This document shows positions 22,501-33,190 of a stretch of 64,000 nucleotides of DNA, in pieces. This DNA is from Podocnemis expansa (Eukaryota > Chordata > Testudines > Podocnemididae), in the NCBI GenBank assembly GCA_007922195.1, contig ML682038.1, positions 3,964,106-4,028,105 on the forward strand. Direction: 5' to 3'. A program made the position numbers and the translations under genes. Positions within the stretch are counted from its first letter, which is position 1, and the number at the start of each line of letters is the position of its first letter. Under the pieces are notes generated by a model, which was not told where the DNA came from, ran no database searches, and saw only the letters and a list, made by a program, of their open reading frames with translations.

Positions 22501-22509
22501 TGTCGGCAT

Positions 22510-22830
22510 GGCAGGGCTGCATCCTTTCTGGTTATGGTTAGCAGATGTCAGGCGAAAGCAGGCTATGTCCTCCTTTTTATCTTGATGTCCTCCATCTGGC
22601 AGCCATTTTAAAATACATGATTTTGTCTGGCTTTTTGCTGATAGGGGTTAAAGTATGCTGGAATGCCACAAAATACCTTATTTTTAGGGGCAAGCATTCC
22701 AGGGTCCCCTAAAAACAGAAGAATATTACATTAATACTACATTTCCTCCATGTGTCCTCCAATGTCCTCCTTTTTGTATTTCCCTTCCTCCTTTCCAGGT
22801 TTTGGTTTCTGGTAGCCCTATTTCTGGTGA
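22510..22830. repeat. TGTCCTCC-rich unclassified repeat
   Basis: TGTCCTCCTTTTTATCTTGA TGTCCTCC and, near the right end, TGTCCTCCAATGTCCTCC frame the segment, with a weak inverted match between GGTTAGCAGATGTC and the right GGTAGCCCTA. Possibly a hAT-type relic; not proven. Confidence 0.3.
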
Positions 22831-23230
22831 GCTCTGGGAATGAATCTTTCTCTCCTATTTTCTGCCCCACTCTGAGGCCTCTGCTAGGCTTTTAACCACC
22901 ACCTCCTGCCAGAGTGTGTGCAGTATGCATGACAGAGATGGGCCTGTTTGGTCCCTGAGGAAGCTGAGTACTTCCCCCCACTGATACACCCCACCACATT
23001 CTGTTTGTCTGTTAATGTTTGTTTATTTGACTGCATATCTAGGACCAATTACATACAGAGTTTCTCAAAATAGTCTCTTTTCTCTATTATGTAATTAATA
23101 CAGAATTATGTATCATCCTCGTTCCTGCCTTTATTCTTTGATGCTGAGTGTTGATGGTCTTTGTTCTGTGACACTGAATCATTGTCTTTGTATTTGTGCT
23201 GTTTCTAAAGGGACTGTCCTACATAGATGT
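22831..23230. other. unassigned
   Basis: Nothing recognised. Confidence 0.3.
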
Positions 23231-23234
23231 TTGC

Positions 23235-23445
23235 AGTGCTGTTGTAGCTATGTTGTTCTCAGGATATTAGAGAGACAAGGTGGATGAGGTATTATCTTTT
23301 ATTTGACCAACTTCAGTTGGTGAAAGAGACAAAGTTTTGAAATACAAAGAGCAGGAGACCTTTGTGTAGCTTGGAAGCTTGTCTGTTTCCTCAACAGAAG
23401 TTGATCCAACAAAAGATAGTACCTCACCCACCTTGTCTCTCTTAT
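23235..23445. mobile_element. foldback element, Penelope-like terminus type
   Basis: The left arm GATATTAGAGAGACAAGGTG GATGAGGTATTATCTTTTAT TTGACCAACTTCAGTTGG is matched by the right arm CAACAGAAGTTGATCCAACA AAAGATAGTACCTCACCCAC CTTGTCTCTCTTATA in inverted orientation. Same family as 7765-7920. Confidence 0.7.
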
Positions 23446-24829
23446 ATGGACGCTTGACAATATTGTCTAATGCTAGTAAGTAAAAGTTATACCTTATCCA
23501 ACTGGGAACCACAAAGCTGAAATTGTTTTTGTTCTTTTGTTTGAGTGTGATGATTTGCAGAACAGATCAAGGAGACAGAATGGTGACTTCTTTGTCCTTT
23601 CTGGTGCTAACGTGCTGTTGCTTTTCTCATAGATTGTGTATATTTGTCAGCAGATTAAAAGCTTTTCCTTGGTGAGATTTGTGAGAGATATGACATCTTA
23701 CTCCTGACAACCCATTGCAAATGCCAACAAGGGAGCAACATGCTTGTAGAAAAGACACATAAAAAGGAGATGGATATGAGAGAGCATCAAATGACCTTTG
23801 GAGAGATTCTGGCTTCTCAAAAGATGGTGGTTGAAATTGCCAATATTGTAAATCAGTGGCATAAATGTTGCTGAAAAGATTGTTGTTTAATGTGTAAAAC
23901 ATATGCTCTGAGATGACAAGCTTATCAGTCATAACATTAAAGAATTGTTCTTACTAAAAGCAACGTGATGAATTGTCATGGCAAGAAAGCCATTTCTCAT
24001 TCTCTTTTCTCCCTGGATGATTGTTTAAAGACAGTTTTGGACTGATGATAAAACTGGTTATGTTAAAACTTTAGACGACTTCAAGTGATACTCTGACTTA
24101 GCATCTCACCATGAAGTGATATTCCACCTCCCTCCCCACTCCAATATTGTTCTTCTCTAGCATTCAATTTCAGAGCAAAGTCACCTGCACTCACCTTTCT
24201 GCCCCAGTTATTATTAAGAATTCTACAAAAGATGTTCCTACATTATACAAATTGCACATCTTCCTCCTCTTACCTAATGGCACTGCTCATTGTGATACTG
24301 AATCAGGTCTGGTGTCTTCTGCTTAGCTTTAATTAAACCTACTTCCTTATGTCTTTCCTCCTGTCAGTCAGGAGACTTCTGCTTTTCTGCTAGCTCCACT
24401 GAGCAGATTATCTAAGCTTTGTTTCTACATGCATTTCGGCCTATCACTTGCTAGTTGGAACCCTGAGGCAGGGAGCAACTCTACAGCTGCCACTTGCTCA
24501 CAGACAACCTGCTGTAGGTGTAAGTGGTTGAGGAGCTGAACAGGAATGGATTGAGATACTTCTCTGAGTAAGTGTCAGTGTTGATCCTATTGTAGGTGTG
24601 CACGTACATCCTGGACATAAAATCAGATTTTGTTTTAAATCTGTTTCTTTTGGGACTATACATGTGTTCTCTGCCACCTTGTGTTCCCATATAAGGGTAG
24701 AACAGCCAGGTTCCATTTCCACTTACCACTCAGGGCAGTGTGACAGAACCTGGGAAGTGTCCATCCATTTGTTTTCTAGCCTCAAACTTACCTGTTCAAC
24801 AAAGAAACTCTTTCCTGTATTCCTGTTCT
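23446..24829. other. unassigned
   Basis: No gene is seen. Frames of 71-128 codons overlap antisense frames and show no domain. Confidence 0.3.
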
Positions 24830-25360
24830 CCTTTACTTGTTACTCAAAAAGAAGGGGAAGGGACAGAGACCCCTGTGTAGTAGGCAAGACACTTCTAAGA
24901 AACAACCAAAAAGTTCACCATCAGCTAGCATTCCCTCAAGAAGAAGTAAAAGTAATGCTGGAAAAAAGACTCCATCAAAATTAGAATTAGTTATTTTGCT
25001 CCCAGCCGCTTCATCTCCAGTTACCTTCACACCAGCTTTAGGACTCATAGACCTGACAGTGGCCCCTACACTGACAAAGTTGGCATAAGCCTTGGCACTG
25101 GAGCTTTTGACACTGATGTTAGATTATCAGAGCCAATACAAGGCTGAGACGGACGGCTGAGCAGAGCCCTTAGCCTGGAGAGAAGTCTTCCTGAAAAGAA
25201 GCCTCCCTTCTCCAAGGACATGGCATTGAAGTGTTCTGCCACTGCAAGAAGAACATGCAAAATATCAGCATTGACACCAGCACTGATGAGGACAATGGCA
25301 TTGTCAATGGTGTGGATTACAAACCCCCACAGAACCACTGAACAGAACACAGTGAGTCTG
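24830..25360 (+). pseudogene. possible coding relic, unidentified
   Basis: Frame 24837-25088 is Lys/Ser-rich (KKQPKSSPSASIPSRRSKSN), then LGLIDLTVAPTLTKLA. Frames further on read LSRALSLERSLPEKKPPFSK and, shifted, CHCKKNMQNISIDTSTDEDN before a stop at about 25340. The composition looks protein-like and it directly precedes a CR1 3' end. It could be a retrotransposon gag relic or a processed pseudogene; I do not recognise it. Confidence 0.25.
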
Positions 25361-25693
25361 TGTTACATGACAGGGTAAATAAGATTCTCTCATTCACTTT
25401 TCCATACTATTCATGACTTTATAGACTTCTGTCATATCCCCACTTACTCATTTTTTTTCCTAAAATGAACAGTGCCTATCTTTTTAATCTATCCATGCAT
25501 GGAAGCTGTTCCATCCTCTCCCACCTCCCCAATCATTTTTGTTGTCTTTCTCTGCTCCTTTTCCAATTCTAATAAATCTTTTTCTGAGATCAGGTGACTA
25601 GAACTGTATGTAGTATTCAAGGTGTGGCATACTATGAATTTTTAAAGTGAAATTATGGTATTTTCTGATTTATAATCTGTCCCTTTCTGTTAG

Positions 25694-25737
25694 GGTTTTT
25701 TGTTTTGTTTTGTTTTGTTTTGTTTTGTTTTGTTTTT
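25694..25737. repeat. (TTTTG)n microsatellite
   Basis: About eight TTTTG units, within the 3' part of the antisense LINE. Confidence 0.95.
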
Positions 25738-25919
25738 GACTACCACTGCACATTGAGGGGAAATTTTTAGAGAACAATCCATGATGACTCTCAGATCTTT
25801 CCTGAATGTAAAAGTTAAATTAGACATCATCATTTTGCCTATATATTTGGGATTTATGTTTTTCCATATATATTACTTTGCGCTTTTCAACATTGAATTT
25901 CATCTGCCATTTTGTCTTA

Positions 25920-26560
25920 GGGTATGTCCACACAGGGCTTTTATTTCGAAACAGCACTGGTTGTTTCAAAATAAAAGTCCCTATGTCCAAACAACGTTTT
26001 CTTGTTTCGAAAGGAGGGAACTCCTCATTTCGAAACAAGAGCCCTCCTTTCGAAACACCTTAAACCACTTTGTTTTCGAAAGGAGGGTTATTTCAAAACC
26101 AGTTGTTTCGAAATAAGCCATTTGGACATGTTATTTCAAAACAATCCTTGTTTCGAAATAACAAGGACCTTCCTCCTAGGGTACATAGCAGGAGAAGCCC
26201 CCCCCCCGCCCCCGGCAGGAGCAGCAGGGGGGCGGGGGAAGCCCCCCCCAGCAGGAGCCATGGGGAGGGAGGAGAAGCCCCCCCACCCCCGGCAGGAGCA
26301 ACGGGGGGGCAGGAGAGGCCCCCCCCACGCCTGGCAGGAGCCGCAGGGGGCCGGGGCCTCCCTGGCCCAGCACAGGGCCTCCCTCCCCCTCCCCTCTCCT
26401 ATTTCGAAATAGCATGTCACAGTGGACATGCTATTTCGATTCCCTCTTTTTTCCTTATTTCAAATTAACTTTTTTTTAATTTCAAAATGACTTGTTTTTA
26501 AATAAGGCCTTATTTCAAAACAGCTTGTTTCGAAACAAGCACTTGTGCGTGGACATAGCC
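25920..26560. mobile_element. TIR/MITE-like element with GC-rich minisatellite core
   Basis: It runs from GGGTATGTCCACACAGGG to GTGCGTGGACATAGCC, flanked by TTA (25917-25919 and 26561-26563). Both arms hold TTATTTCGAAATAA/TTGTTTCGAAACAA words with many intact CpGs. The core at about 26188-26370 is about five GCAGGAG-initiated units of about 40 bp, with long G and C runs. Joining the flanks restores the antisense LINE across the site (CATTTTGTCTTAGTCATCCA), so the element entered after that LINE. Confidence 0.92.
26188..26370. repeat. GC-rich minisatellite, about 40-bp period
   Basis: Successive units begin GCAGGAGAAG, GCAGGAGCAGC, GCAGGAGCCATGG, GCAGGAGCAACG and GCAGGAGCCGC, and end in C-runs such as GCCCCCCCCC. 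The frames across it (up to 136 codons) are Pro/Gly-rich artefacts. Confidence 0.85.
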
Positions 26561-27085
26561 TTAGTCATCCAGTTTAGTGAGATTCTTTTGTAACTCTTTG
26601 TAGTCATCTTTGGACTCGACTTTTGAGCAACTTTGTATCATCTGCAGATGTTTCCACAACATTCTTTGCCTCTTTTCCAGACTGTAAATGTTTAATGGCA
26701 CAGATCCCAGTGCAAATCCTGGAGGGATCCTGCTAATCATTTACCTTTATTTCCTATCTTTTAATCAACTACCTATCTATGAGAGGACCTTACTCTTATC
26801 CCATGACTGCCTATGAGCATTTGGTGAGGGACCTTATTAAAGACTTTCTGAAAATCCAAATACACTATGTTCAGTGGATCACCCTTGTCCACATGTTTGT
26901 TGACCCTCCTCAGAGAATTCTAGTAAATTGATGAGGCATGATTTCCCTTGATAAAAGTCATGTTAACTCTTCCCCAGCACATGATGTTTATTTATGTGTC
27001 TGACAGAAAGAGGTCAACCAGTTTGCCTTGTATTGAAATTAGGCTTACTGGTATGTAATTTACAGAACTTCCTATGAAGCCTTTT

Positions 27086-27274
27086 TTAAAAATAGGTGTT
27101 ACTTGTTACTTTAGCTATCTGCCAGTCATCTTGTACAGAAGCTGATTTATGCCAGAAATTACATCCCACAGTTAGTAGTTTTGCAACTTCATATTTGAAT
27201 TCCTTCAGAGCTCTTGGGTGAATATCCTCTGGTTCTGATGACTTATTTTTATTCAATTTACCTGTTTTTTCCAA
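27086..27274 (-). pseudogene. RT N-terminal fragment of the antisense CR1/L3-like LINE
   Basis: The 62-codon frame contains KNKSSEPEDIHPRALKEFKY and VQDDWQIAKVT. It matches the CR1 pattern K.PGPDGIHPRVL.EL followed by W..G.VP.DW..A.V.PIFKKG. The following RT motifs lie in other frames downstream (minus) toward 26.6 kb. Confidence 0.7.
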
Positions 27275-27984
27275 AAACTTTCTCTACTGACACCTCAGTG
27301 TGGGACAGTTTCTCACATTTATCACCTAAAAAGAATAGCTTGATTATGAGGATCTCCTCCATAATGTCTTCAGTGAAGACTGATGGAAAGAATTCATTTA
27401 GCTTCTGTGCAGTAGCCTTGTCTTCCTTAAGTGTTCCTTAGGTCTTCAGTTGTTCAGTGACTTCACTGCCTGTTTGGCAGGTTTCTGCTTCTGAGGTACT
27501 TTTAAAAAAGTGGTCTTTGTGTTGTTAGGTAGCTGCTTTTGAGATTCTTTCTTGGCCCCTTTTCAAACTGTTATATTTGACTTAGCAGAGTTTATTCTTC
27601 TTGCTATTTTCCCCACTAGTATTTGAGTTCCAGTTTCAAAGGCTGCCTTTTTTAGATCTAACCATCTCTTCTACTCTGTTGTTTGGCCATGATGGTATTT
27701 TTTTGGTCCTCTTACTATTTATTTTAGTTAGGGGTGTTTTGTTGAAGCGTTTTTTAAATATTCTCCAGGCAGGGGAAAAAAGGTGGAGGAGTTGCAGATC
27801 ACAGGCCCTGTTTCTTATGGGGGATTTGTATCACCCTGATATGCTGGAAGAGCAACACAACAGTTCACAGAGAATCCAGGAAGTTTTTAGAGGGTGTTGT
27901 GAATAACTTCCTGATGCAGGTGCTATAAGAACCAAGTAGGGGTCGTACTCCTCTTAAACTATGGCTCACAAACAGAGAATTTAT

Positions 27985-28340
27985 AGGTTGATAAATTTTA
28001 AGGAAGGGACAAATAGAATCATTTAGTTTGACCTCCTGCACAATGCAAGCCACAGAACCTCCCTCCCACTCCTGTCAATAGACACCTAACCCTGTGTTTG
28101 ATTTACTGAAGTCCCAAAATCATGGTTTAAATACTTCAGGTACAGAGGAGCCATCAGCAACCATCCCAATGGGGGTAGGAAAAAACCACAGGGCTTCTGC
28201 CAATCTGTCCTGGGGGAAAATTCCTTTCTAACCCCAAATATGGTGATCAGCTAGTCCCTGAGCATGTGGGCAAGACTCTGCTCCAACTCAGAACCCATCC
28301 TGTCTAACCTCCTATCACAGGCCACTGGCATATTTGCCTG
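27985..28340 (-). mobile_element. CR1/L3-like 3' end inserted in CR1
   Basis: Minus-strand 3' end phrases read in reverse: TTAAGGAAGGGACAAATAGA ATCATTTAGTTTGACCTCCT GCACAATGCAAGCCAC ... CAAATATGGTGATCAG. The plus CR1 reads AACTATGGCTCACAAACAGA GAA before it and continues GGATGGCAGCCTCGGCAGCA GTGACTATGAGATGG after it. Confidence 0.7.
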
Positions 28341-28744
28341 TCGTAGTCAATTGGAAGGGGAAACAGAAGTGGATGGCAGCCTCGGCAGCAGTGACTATGA
28401 GATGGTTGTGTTTAGGATCTGACAAAAGGACGAAAGCAGAGCAGCAGAATCTGGAGACTGGACTTCAGAAATGCAGATTTTGCCTCCTTCAGGGAGCTGA
28501 TGGGCAGGATCACCTGTGAGGCTAATATGAGAGGGAAGGAGTCCAAGAGAGATGTCTGTATGTCAAAGAAATCTTATTGAGGATGCAGAAATAAACCATT
28601 ACAATGTGTAGAAAAAATAGCCGTTATGACGGGCAAACAGCTTGGCTTAACAAAGAAATCTTTGATAAGTTTAAACACAAAAAGTAAGCTTGCAAGAGGT
28701 GAAAGCTTGGACGGGTGATTAGGGAGAGTATAAAAACACTTCTC

Positions 28745-29405
28745 AAGTATGCAAGAGTGGAGGGAAAGGAATTATTTGAGTACAGTGCCAATGTGGACAC
28801 AAGAACAAATGGATGTAAACTGTCCATCAGGAAATTTAGACTTGAAATTAGGTGATGGTTTCTAACTATCAGAGTAATAGTTTTCTGGAATAGCTTTCCA
28901 AGAAGAGCTGTGAGAGCAAAAACCATAGCTGACTTCCAAACTGAGCTTAATAAATTTATGGGTGGAAATGGTATGATCGCGTGGCCTACTTTGGCAATTG
29001 ACTGACTACTGGTGCTGGATATGACAATGAACTAAGATGGGACATTAGATGAGATAGGTTCTGAGTTAGTAAAGAAAATTCTTTCTCGAGTGTCTGGCTG
29101 GTGAGTCTTGCTCACATGCTCAGGGTTTAACTGATCACCATATTTGGAGTCGGGAAGGAATTTTCTACAAGGCAACTTGACAAGGGCACCAGGGTTTTTC
29201 ACCTTCCTCTACAGCATGGCGCACAACTCACTTGCTAGTGAATTCTCTGTACAGTCTTTAAATCATGATTTGAGGACTTTAATAACTCAGTCGTAGGTTA
29301 GAACTTTATTACAGGAGTGGGTGGATAAAGTTTTGTGGCCTGCCTTGTGCAGGAGGTAAGACTAAAGGATCACATTGGTCCCTTCTGACCTTAGACTCTA
29401 TGAGT
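28745..29405 (+). mobile_element. CR1/L3-like 3' end inserted in CR1
   Basis: It begins within GTGCCAATGTGGACACAAGA ACAAATGGATGTAAACTGTC CATCAGGAAATTTAG (a typical 3' ORF2 segment) and ends ACATTGGTCCCTTCTGACCT TAGACTCTATGAG. The host CR1 resumes with GAAATTAGAAAGGCCAAAGC. Confidence 0.75.
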
Positions 29406-29846
29406 GAAATTAGAAAGGCCAAAGCATTGGAGTTACAGCTGGGAAGGGATGTGAAGAGTAACAAAAAGTGTTTTTGTATTTATGTTAGTAGTAAGAGGAA
29501 GATTGGGGAAGTGTGCACCCCTTAGAAAGTGGGGAGTGCAGCCTACTGAGAGATGGTGGAAGAAGCTGAAGTACTCAATACTCTTTTTGCCTCTGTCTTC
29601 ACAGATAAGGTCAGCTCCCAGAGTACTGCACTGGGCAGCACAGGATGGTGAGGAGGTGGGCAGCCCTTAGTACTGCAAGAACAGGTTTAGGACTATTTAG
29701 AAAGACTGGACATGCAGAAGTCCATGGGGGCCAAATACAGGGTATGCACATGTACTGAGGGAGTTGGCTGATGTGATTTCAGAGCCATTGGTCATTATCT
29801 TTGAAAACTAGTGGTGATTGGGGGATGTCCCGGATGACTGGATATA

Positions 29847-30351
29847 ATGCCTGTCTTCATAAAAGGAAAGAAGGAGGTTCTAGGGAACTTCAGACCGTCA
29901 GCCTCACATCAGTCCCTGGAAAAATCATGGACCACTCTTCAAGAAATCCATTTTGAGGAAGAGAATATGGTGATCAGGAACAGTCAGCATGGATTCACCA
30001 AGCGCAAGTTATGTCTGACCACCCTGATTGCCCTCCACAATGAGATGACTGGCTCTGGATTTGGGAAAAGTAGTGGACATAATATACCTTGACTTTAACA
30101 AAGCTTTTGATATCATCTCCAACAGTATTCTTTTCAGCAAGTTAAATAAGCAAGAGTTGGATGAATGGACTATAGGGTGGATAGACAGCTGGCTAGGTCA
30201 TCAGGCTCTATGGATAGTGATCAATGGCTCAATATCTAGTTGTCAGCTGGTAGCAAGTGTTGTGAGTGCCCTGGTTTTGTTCAGCAACTTCAGTAATGAT
30301 CTTGTGGATAGAGAGGATTCCACCCTCAGGAAGTTTGGGGATGACACTTAG
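29847..30351 (+). pseudogene. CR1 ORF2 reverse transcriptase fragment
   Basis: Two overlapping frames cover the RT fingers and palm. The first has KGKKEVLGNFRPSASHQSLE, NSQHGFTKRKLCLT and TLIALHNEMTGS. The second has DIIYLDFNKAFDII, WTIGWIDSWLGHQALW and a FSNDL..EDSTLRKFGDDT end. The D in YLDF (first catalytic Asp) is intact. The second motif, normally FADD, is reduced to FGDDT. Confidence 0.85.
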
Positions 30352-30378
30352 CTGGAGGTAGTGGTAGATACGCTAGAG

Positions 30379-30853
30379 GAGTTTGTTCCCAACCTGTTGT
30401 ATGAGGGCCAAAATTGGCCCATGGATGCTTTCAATGTGGCCCACAGCTGCTGGCACCAGAGGAGAGCCACTGTTTCAGGACCCAGGTGTGGTGCATTTCT
30501 GCCAAGGGGATAGAGGATCAGCACTCCCCTCCCCCGGCTGTAGCAGTGAGCGTGGCAGAGCTCTCTGCCTAGGCTCATAGGTGCTGGGTCCTTGCTGGAG
30601 ACAGAAGGAGAGGAAAACTTATCTTCTGTCCTCCTGGCTGCAGAAGAGATCCACTGCTTAAGGACCTCAGTGGATTGCACAGAGCTATAGGACATGTACA
30701 ATATCCCTGCTGCAGCCAGGAACATGGGAAATCAGCAAGGTGGCGGACGGCTTCTGATGGGGGAAGGTGGGTTGCTGTTGGAGGCTGGTAGTTCTTCAAA
30801 GCTGTAAAAATGGTATCTGTGGCCCTCAAGCCAAAAAGGTTGGGAAACCACTA
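30379..30853. mobile_element. non-autonomous hAT-like transposon in CR1
   Basis: The left end GAGTTTGTTCCCAACCTGTT GTATGAGGGCC and the right end, read in reverse, TAGTGGTTTCCCAACCTTTT TGGCTTGAGGGCC form TIRs. Flanks are CGCTAGAG (30371-30378) and CACTAGAG (30854-30861), an 8-bp duplication with one mismatch, as in hAT. No transposase frame. It sits in the CR1 where the rest of RT should be, so a deletion accompanied or preceded it. Confidence 0.8.
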
Positions 30854-31699
30854 CACTAGAGCAATGGACTCTCCATCATTAGAAGTTTTTAAGGCTTGAT
30901 TTGACATAGCCCTGGCTGGAATGATTTAATTGGGCTTGGTCCTACTTTGGGCAGGGGAGTTGAACTAGATGACCTTTTGAGGTCCTTCCATCCTTAATCT
31001 TCTATGATACTATGATCTTCCTGTTGTGATTGTTCCTTTTCATTTCCATTTAACTAGCTTCCATATTTTTCTTTGGTCCCCCTTTTTGAAGTTACATCTA
31101 CTGTAGTGGGTTTCTTTGGAATTTTTCCCCTCATAAGAATGTTAAATTTAATTACATTAAGGTCATTATTACTAAGCAGTTAAGATATATTCACCTCTTG
31201 GATCAGATCCTGTGCTTCTTGTAGGACTAAATCAGGAACTGCTTCCCCTGTGGGTCCAGGAGAAGCTACTCCAGGAAGTAGTTATTTATGGTTTCTAGAA
31301 ATTTTATCTTTGCCTTGTCTCTTAATGTGACCTATACTAGTTAAAATGAAGATAGTTGGAATCTTCTATTGTTATTACATTTTCTATCTTTGCCTCTAAT
31401 CTAGGTACTGCTCTAGTCTCACTGTTCAAGCATGGAATTTTGGTCTACAGCAAGTCTATGTTACAGTTTGATTCATTCAAGATTCTTCTTTGTGTGCATC
31501 TTTTCACAGATAGTGTCACTGCCCCATCAGTATGATCTGTTTTTGTATTCCTATCTATTTTGTACTCTCATATTATTGTATCTCATTGATTATCCTCATT
31601 CCACCAAGTTTCTGTTATGTCTGTTATATCAAAACCCTTGTCTAATACCAGCCGCCTTTTTTCACTCCCTTTAGTATTTAGACTTTGAGCTTCTAATAC

Positions 31700-32142
31700 C
31701 GGGGCTTCGCTGGCACCAGGCTTATGGGGCTCAAGCCCTGAGTCCAAGTGCCAGAGCCCCCTGGCTAACTTACGGAGCTTGAGCCCAGTCCGTCTTTTCC
31801 CGGGCTAGTGGCGCTGCTGATCTGTTATAAGCCAGGGCTTGACAAACGCAGGGTGCCAAGACACCATGGCACCCAGGATTTCCCCCTGTAACTTTAAAAT
31901 AAAAGCCAGTGGCACTGAGACTTCTAGTGCCACCATCTTCCTCTTCCTCTGCCCCTGCCACCATCAAAAGCACTCCTGGTAATGGCTATTTTCCAGTGTT
32001 GGAGAGTGTGGGGTGTGCTTTTGCACACTATGCTGCTGCCGGAAGTGTCAGCAATCACGGCAACTTTTCAATGGCAGGGGGCCCTTCTCAGTCACACACC
32101 TAAGTGTCTCAAGTTTTGTAGTGGTCCCTAGGTCTGCAGCAC
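31700..32142. other. unclassified insert in the antisense LINE
   Basis: The LINE sequence stops near GAGCTTCTAATAC and resumes near CACATTTGTCAAGACC. The interposed sequence has a GC-rich left part with CAGGCTTATGGGGCTCAAGC and the phrase GGTGCCAAGACACCATGGCA CCCAGGATTTCCCCCTGTAA. No clear TIR or target duplication was found; it may be two adjacent elements. Confidence 0.4.
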
Positions 32143-32563
32143 ATTTGTCAAGACCTGGTATCATCACCTGTAAATTTTGTCAATATTTAGTTACTTGACT
32201 GTGTGTTATACTTAAATGAGACTCTTACGTTTGACTGTTCCTCACAAGCTCCTACCTGTGCTTTACCAACTTCTTTTCTATCCTCTTTATTAGTATGTAA
32301 ATTTCCCCCTTTAATAAACCCATCCCTAAAGGATATCTCTGCCTGAAACATGTGCTTTTCTGCACCTAATCAGCTTTTCTCTAATGCTTTGTTTCTTAAA
32401 AAATAGATGATCTACAATCTTTTTCATTTTAAGTTTACATGGTTCTTTTATGGTTTAGATGGTTCCTATCCTTCCAGCATAGGCTCCTCCTTTCTCAAAG
32501 GTTCCTAATAAACCTAAAATCCTCCTTTCTATACCATTGTCTCCAGGCAAGCATTGAGATGCT

Positions 32564-32848
32564 TCAGTTTTGCCTGTTTTTTGACCCTGCATGTAGAACT
32601 AAAAGAATTTCAGAGAACGCTACCCTGACAGTCCTGAACTTTAATCTCTTAATTAGCAGTTTAAATTTAAGATCCTGGGGTTGTCTTCTACTTTTCCCTG
32701 TGTCAGTAGTATCTACATGTATCATGACCATTGATTTCTCCCCAGAACTACTTAAAACCATTGTAAACGGGGAAGGAGAGGGGAAAGAAAGTGTTATTAC
32801 CATTGATTTAGAGATAGGGAGCTGAGATAAAGAGAGATTACAGAACAA
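32564..32848 (-). pseudogene. CR1/L3 ORF1 esterase-like fragment
   Basis: The frame contains MVMIHVDTTDTGK, then LKRLKFRTVRVAFSEILLVL (first residues of that stretch are KLLI). CR1/L2-clade ORF1 proteins carry an SGNH-type esterase whose third block reads V-x-HVGTND; here G is D and the N is T, so the site is lost. It marks the 5' region of the antisense LINE. Confidence 0.6.
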
Positions 32849-32850
32849 GT

Positions 32851-33075
32851 TGGTCTAGGTATGGTAGCACAGCTAACAGCACTGGGAGCATGGCTGTGTC
32901 ATGTTGAGCACATACCAACCAGTTTCAGGTGGGATCATTCTCAGCATGGCTCAGGCATGCCTTTGCTGCCACCGCCTATTCTGCCACAACTGCACTGTTA
33001 TTTATGTTCAACCAGCTTCATGGGAAGTAGCATGCGTATGTATACCTGAGCAGGGGAATCACACCTTTAGTTCGT
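32851..33075. other. unassigned, repeat-like
   Basis: TATGGTAGCACAGCTAACAG ... TCATGGGAAGTAGC resembles old interspersed repeats but I cannot name a family. The short frames at 32861-33086 are not supported. Confidence 0.3.
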
Positions 33076-33079
33076 TGTG

Positions 33080-33190
33080 TAGCTAAAGGTTAAGTGACTT
33101 GTCCAAGCTCACACAGGAGTCTGTGGCAGAGGCAGAAATTGAACCAGAATCTAAGTCACATTGCAGCGTGTGAATAGCCAAACTACTCAC
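33080..33190 (+). repeat. MIR SINE fragment
   Basis: TAAGTGACTTGTCCAAGCTC ACACAGGAGTCTGTGGCAGA GGCAGAAATTGAACCAGAAT matches the MIR core in order. Confidence 0.8.

Larger units (their letters stand above)
27776..31015 (+). mobile_element. sense CR1 LINE inserted in the antisense LINE, itself triply interrupted
   Basis: CR1 segments in order on plus: 27776-27985 (endonuclease; FLMGDLYHPDML in the GDFNHPDI position), about 28340-28745 (endonuclease C-terminus and linker), about 29405-30378 (pre-RT and RT; IIYLDFNKAFDIISNSILFS) and 30862-31015 (3' end, GAACTAGATGACCTTTTGAG GTCC). Interruptions are at 27985-28340, 28745-29405 and 30379-30853. RT between about 30360 and the 3' tail is missing. 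Frames are broken throughout. Confidence 0.8.
25385..32850 (-). mobile_element. near-full-length CR1/L3-like LINE, antisense, split by nested insertions
   Basis: Three segments (25385-25916, 26564-27775, 31016-32850) line up as one old LINE on the minus strand. From its 5' end: an ORF1 esterase-like segment (MVMIHVDTTDTGK, 32848-32564), endonuclease-region sequence (about 31.0-32.5 kb), the start of RT (SSEPEDIHPRALKEF, 27274-27086), RT downstream sequence (26.6-26.9 kb), and the 3' end (about 25.4-25.9 kb; minus strand EKDNKND and WNSFHAWID). Insertions are a TIR element at 25920-26560, a sense CR1 complex at 27776-31015 and an unclassified segment at about 31700-32142. All frames are broken. 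Confidence 0.75.

Noticed and set aside
21653..22509. Several overlapping open frames of 95-151 codons on both strands
   Set aside because: All fall in the GC-rich block where stop codons are rare; none shows a domain and all phases are open.
26002..26468. Open frames of 97-136 codons on both strands
   Set aside because: They cover the GC-rich minisatellite core of the TIR element at 25.9 kb and are compositional.
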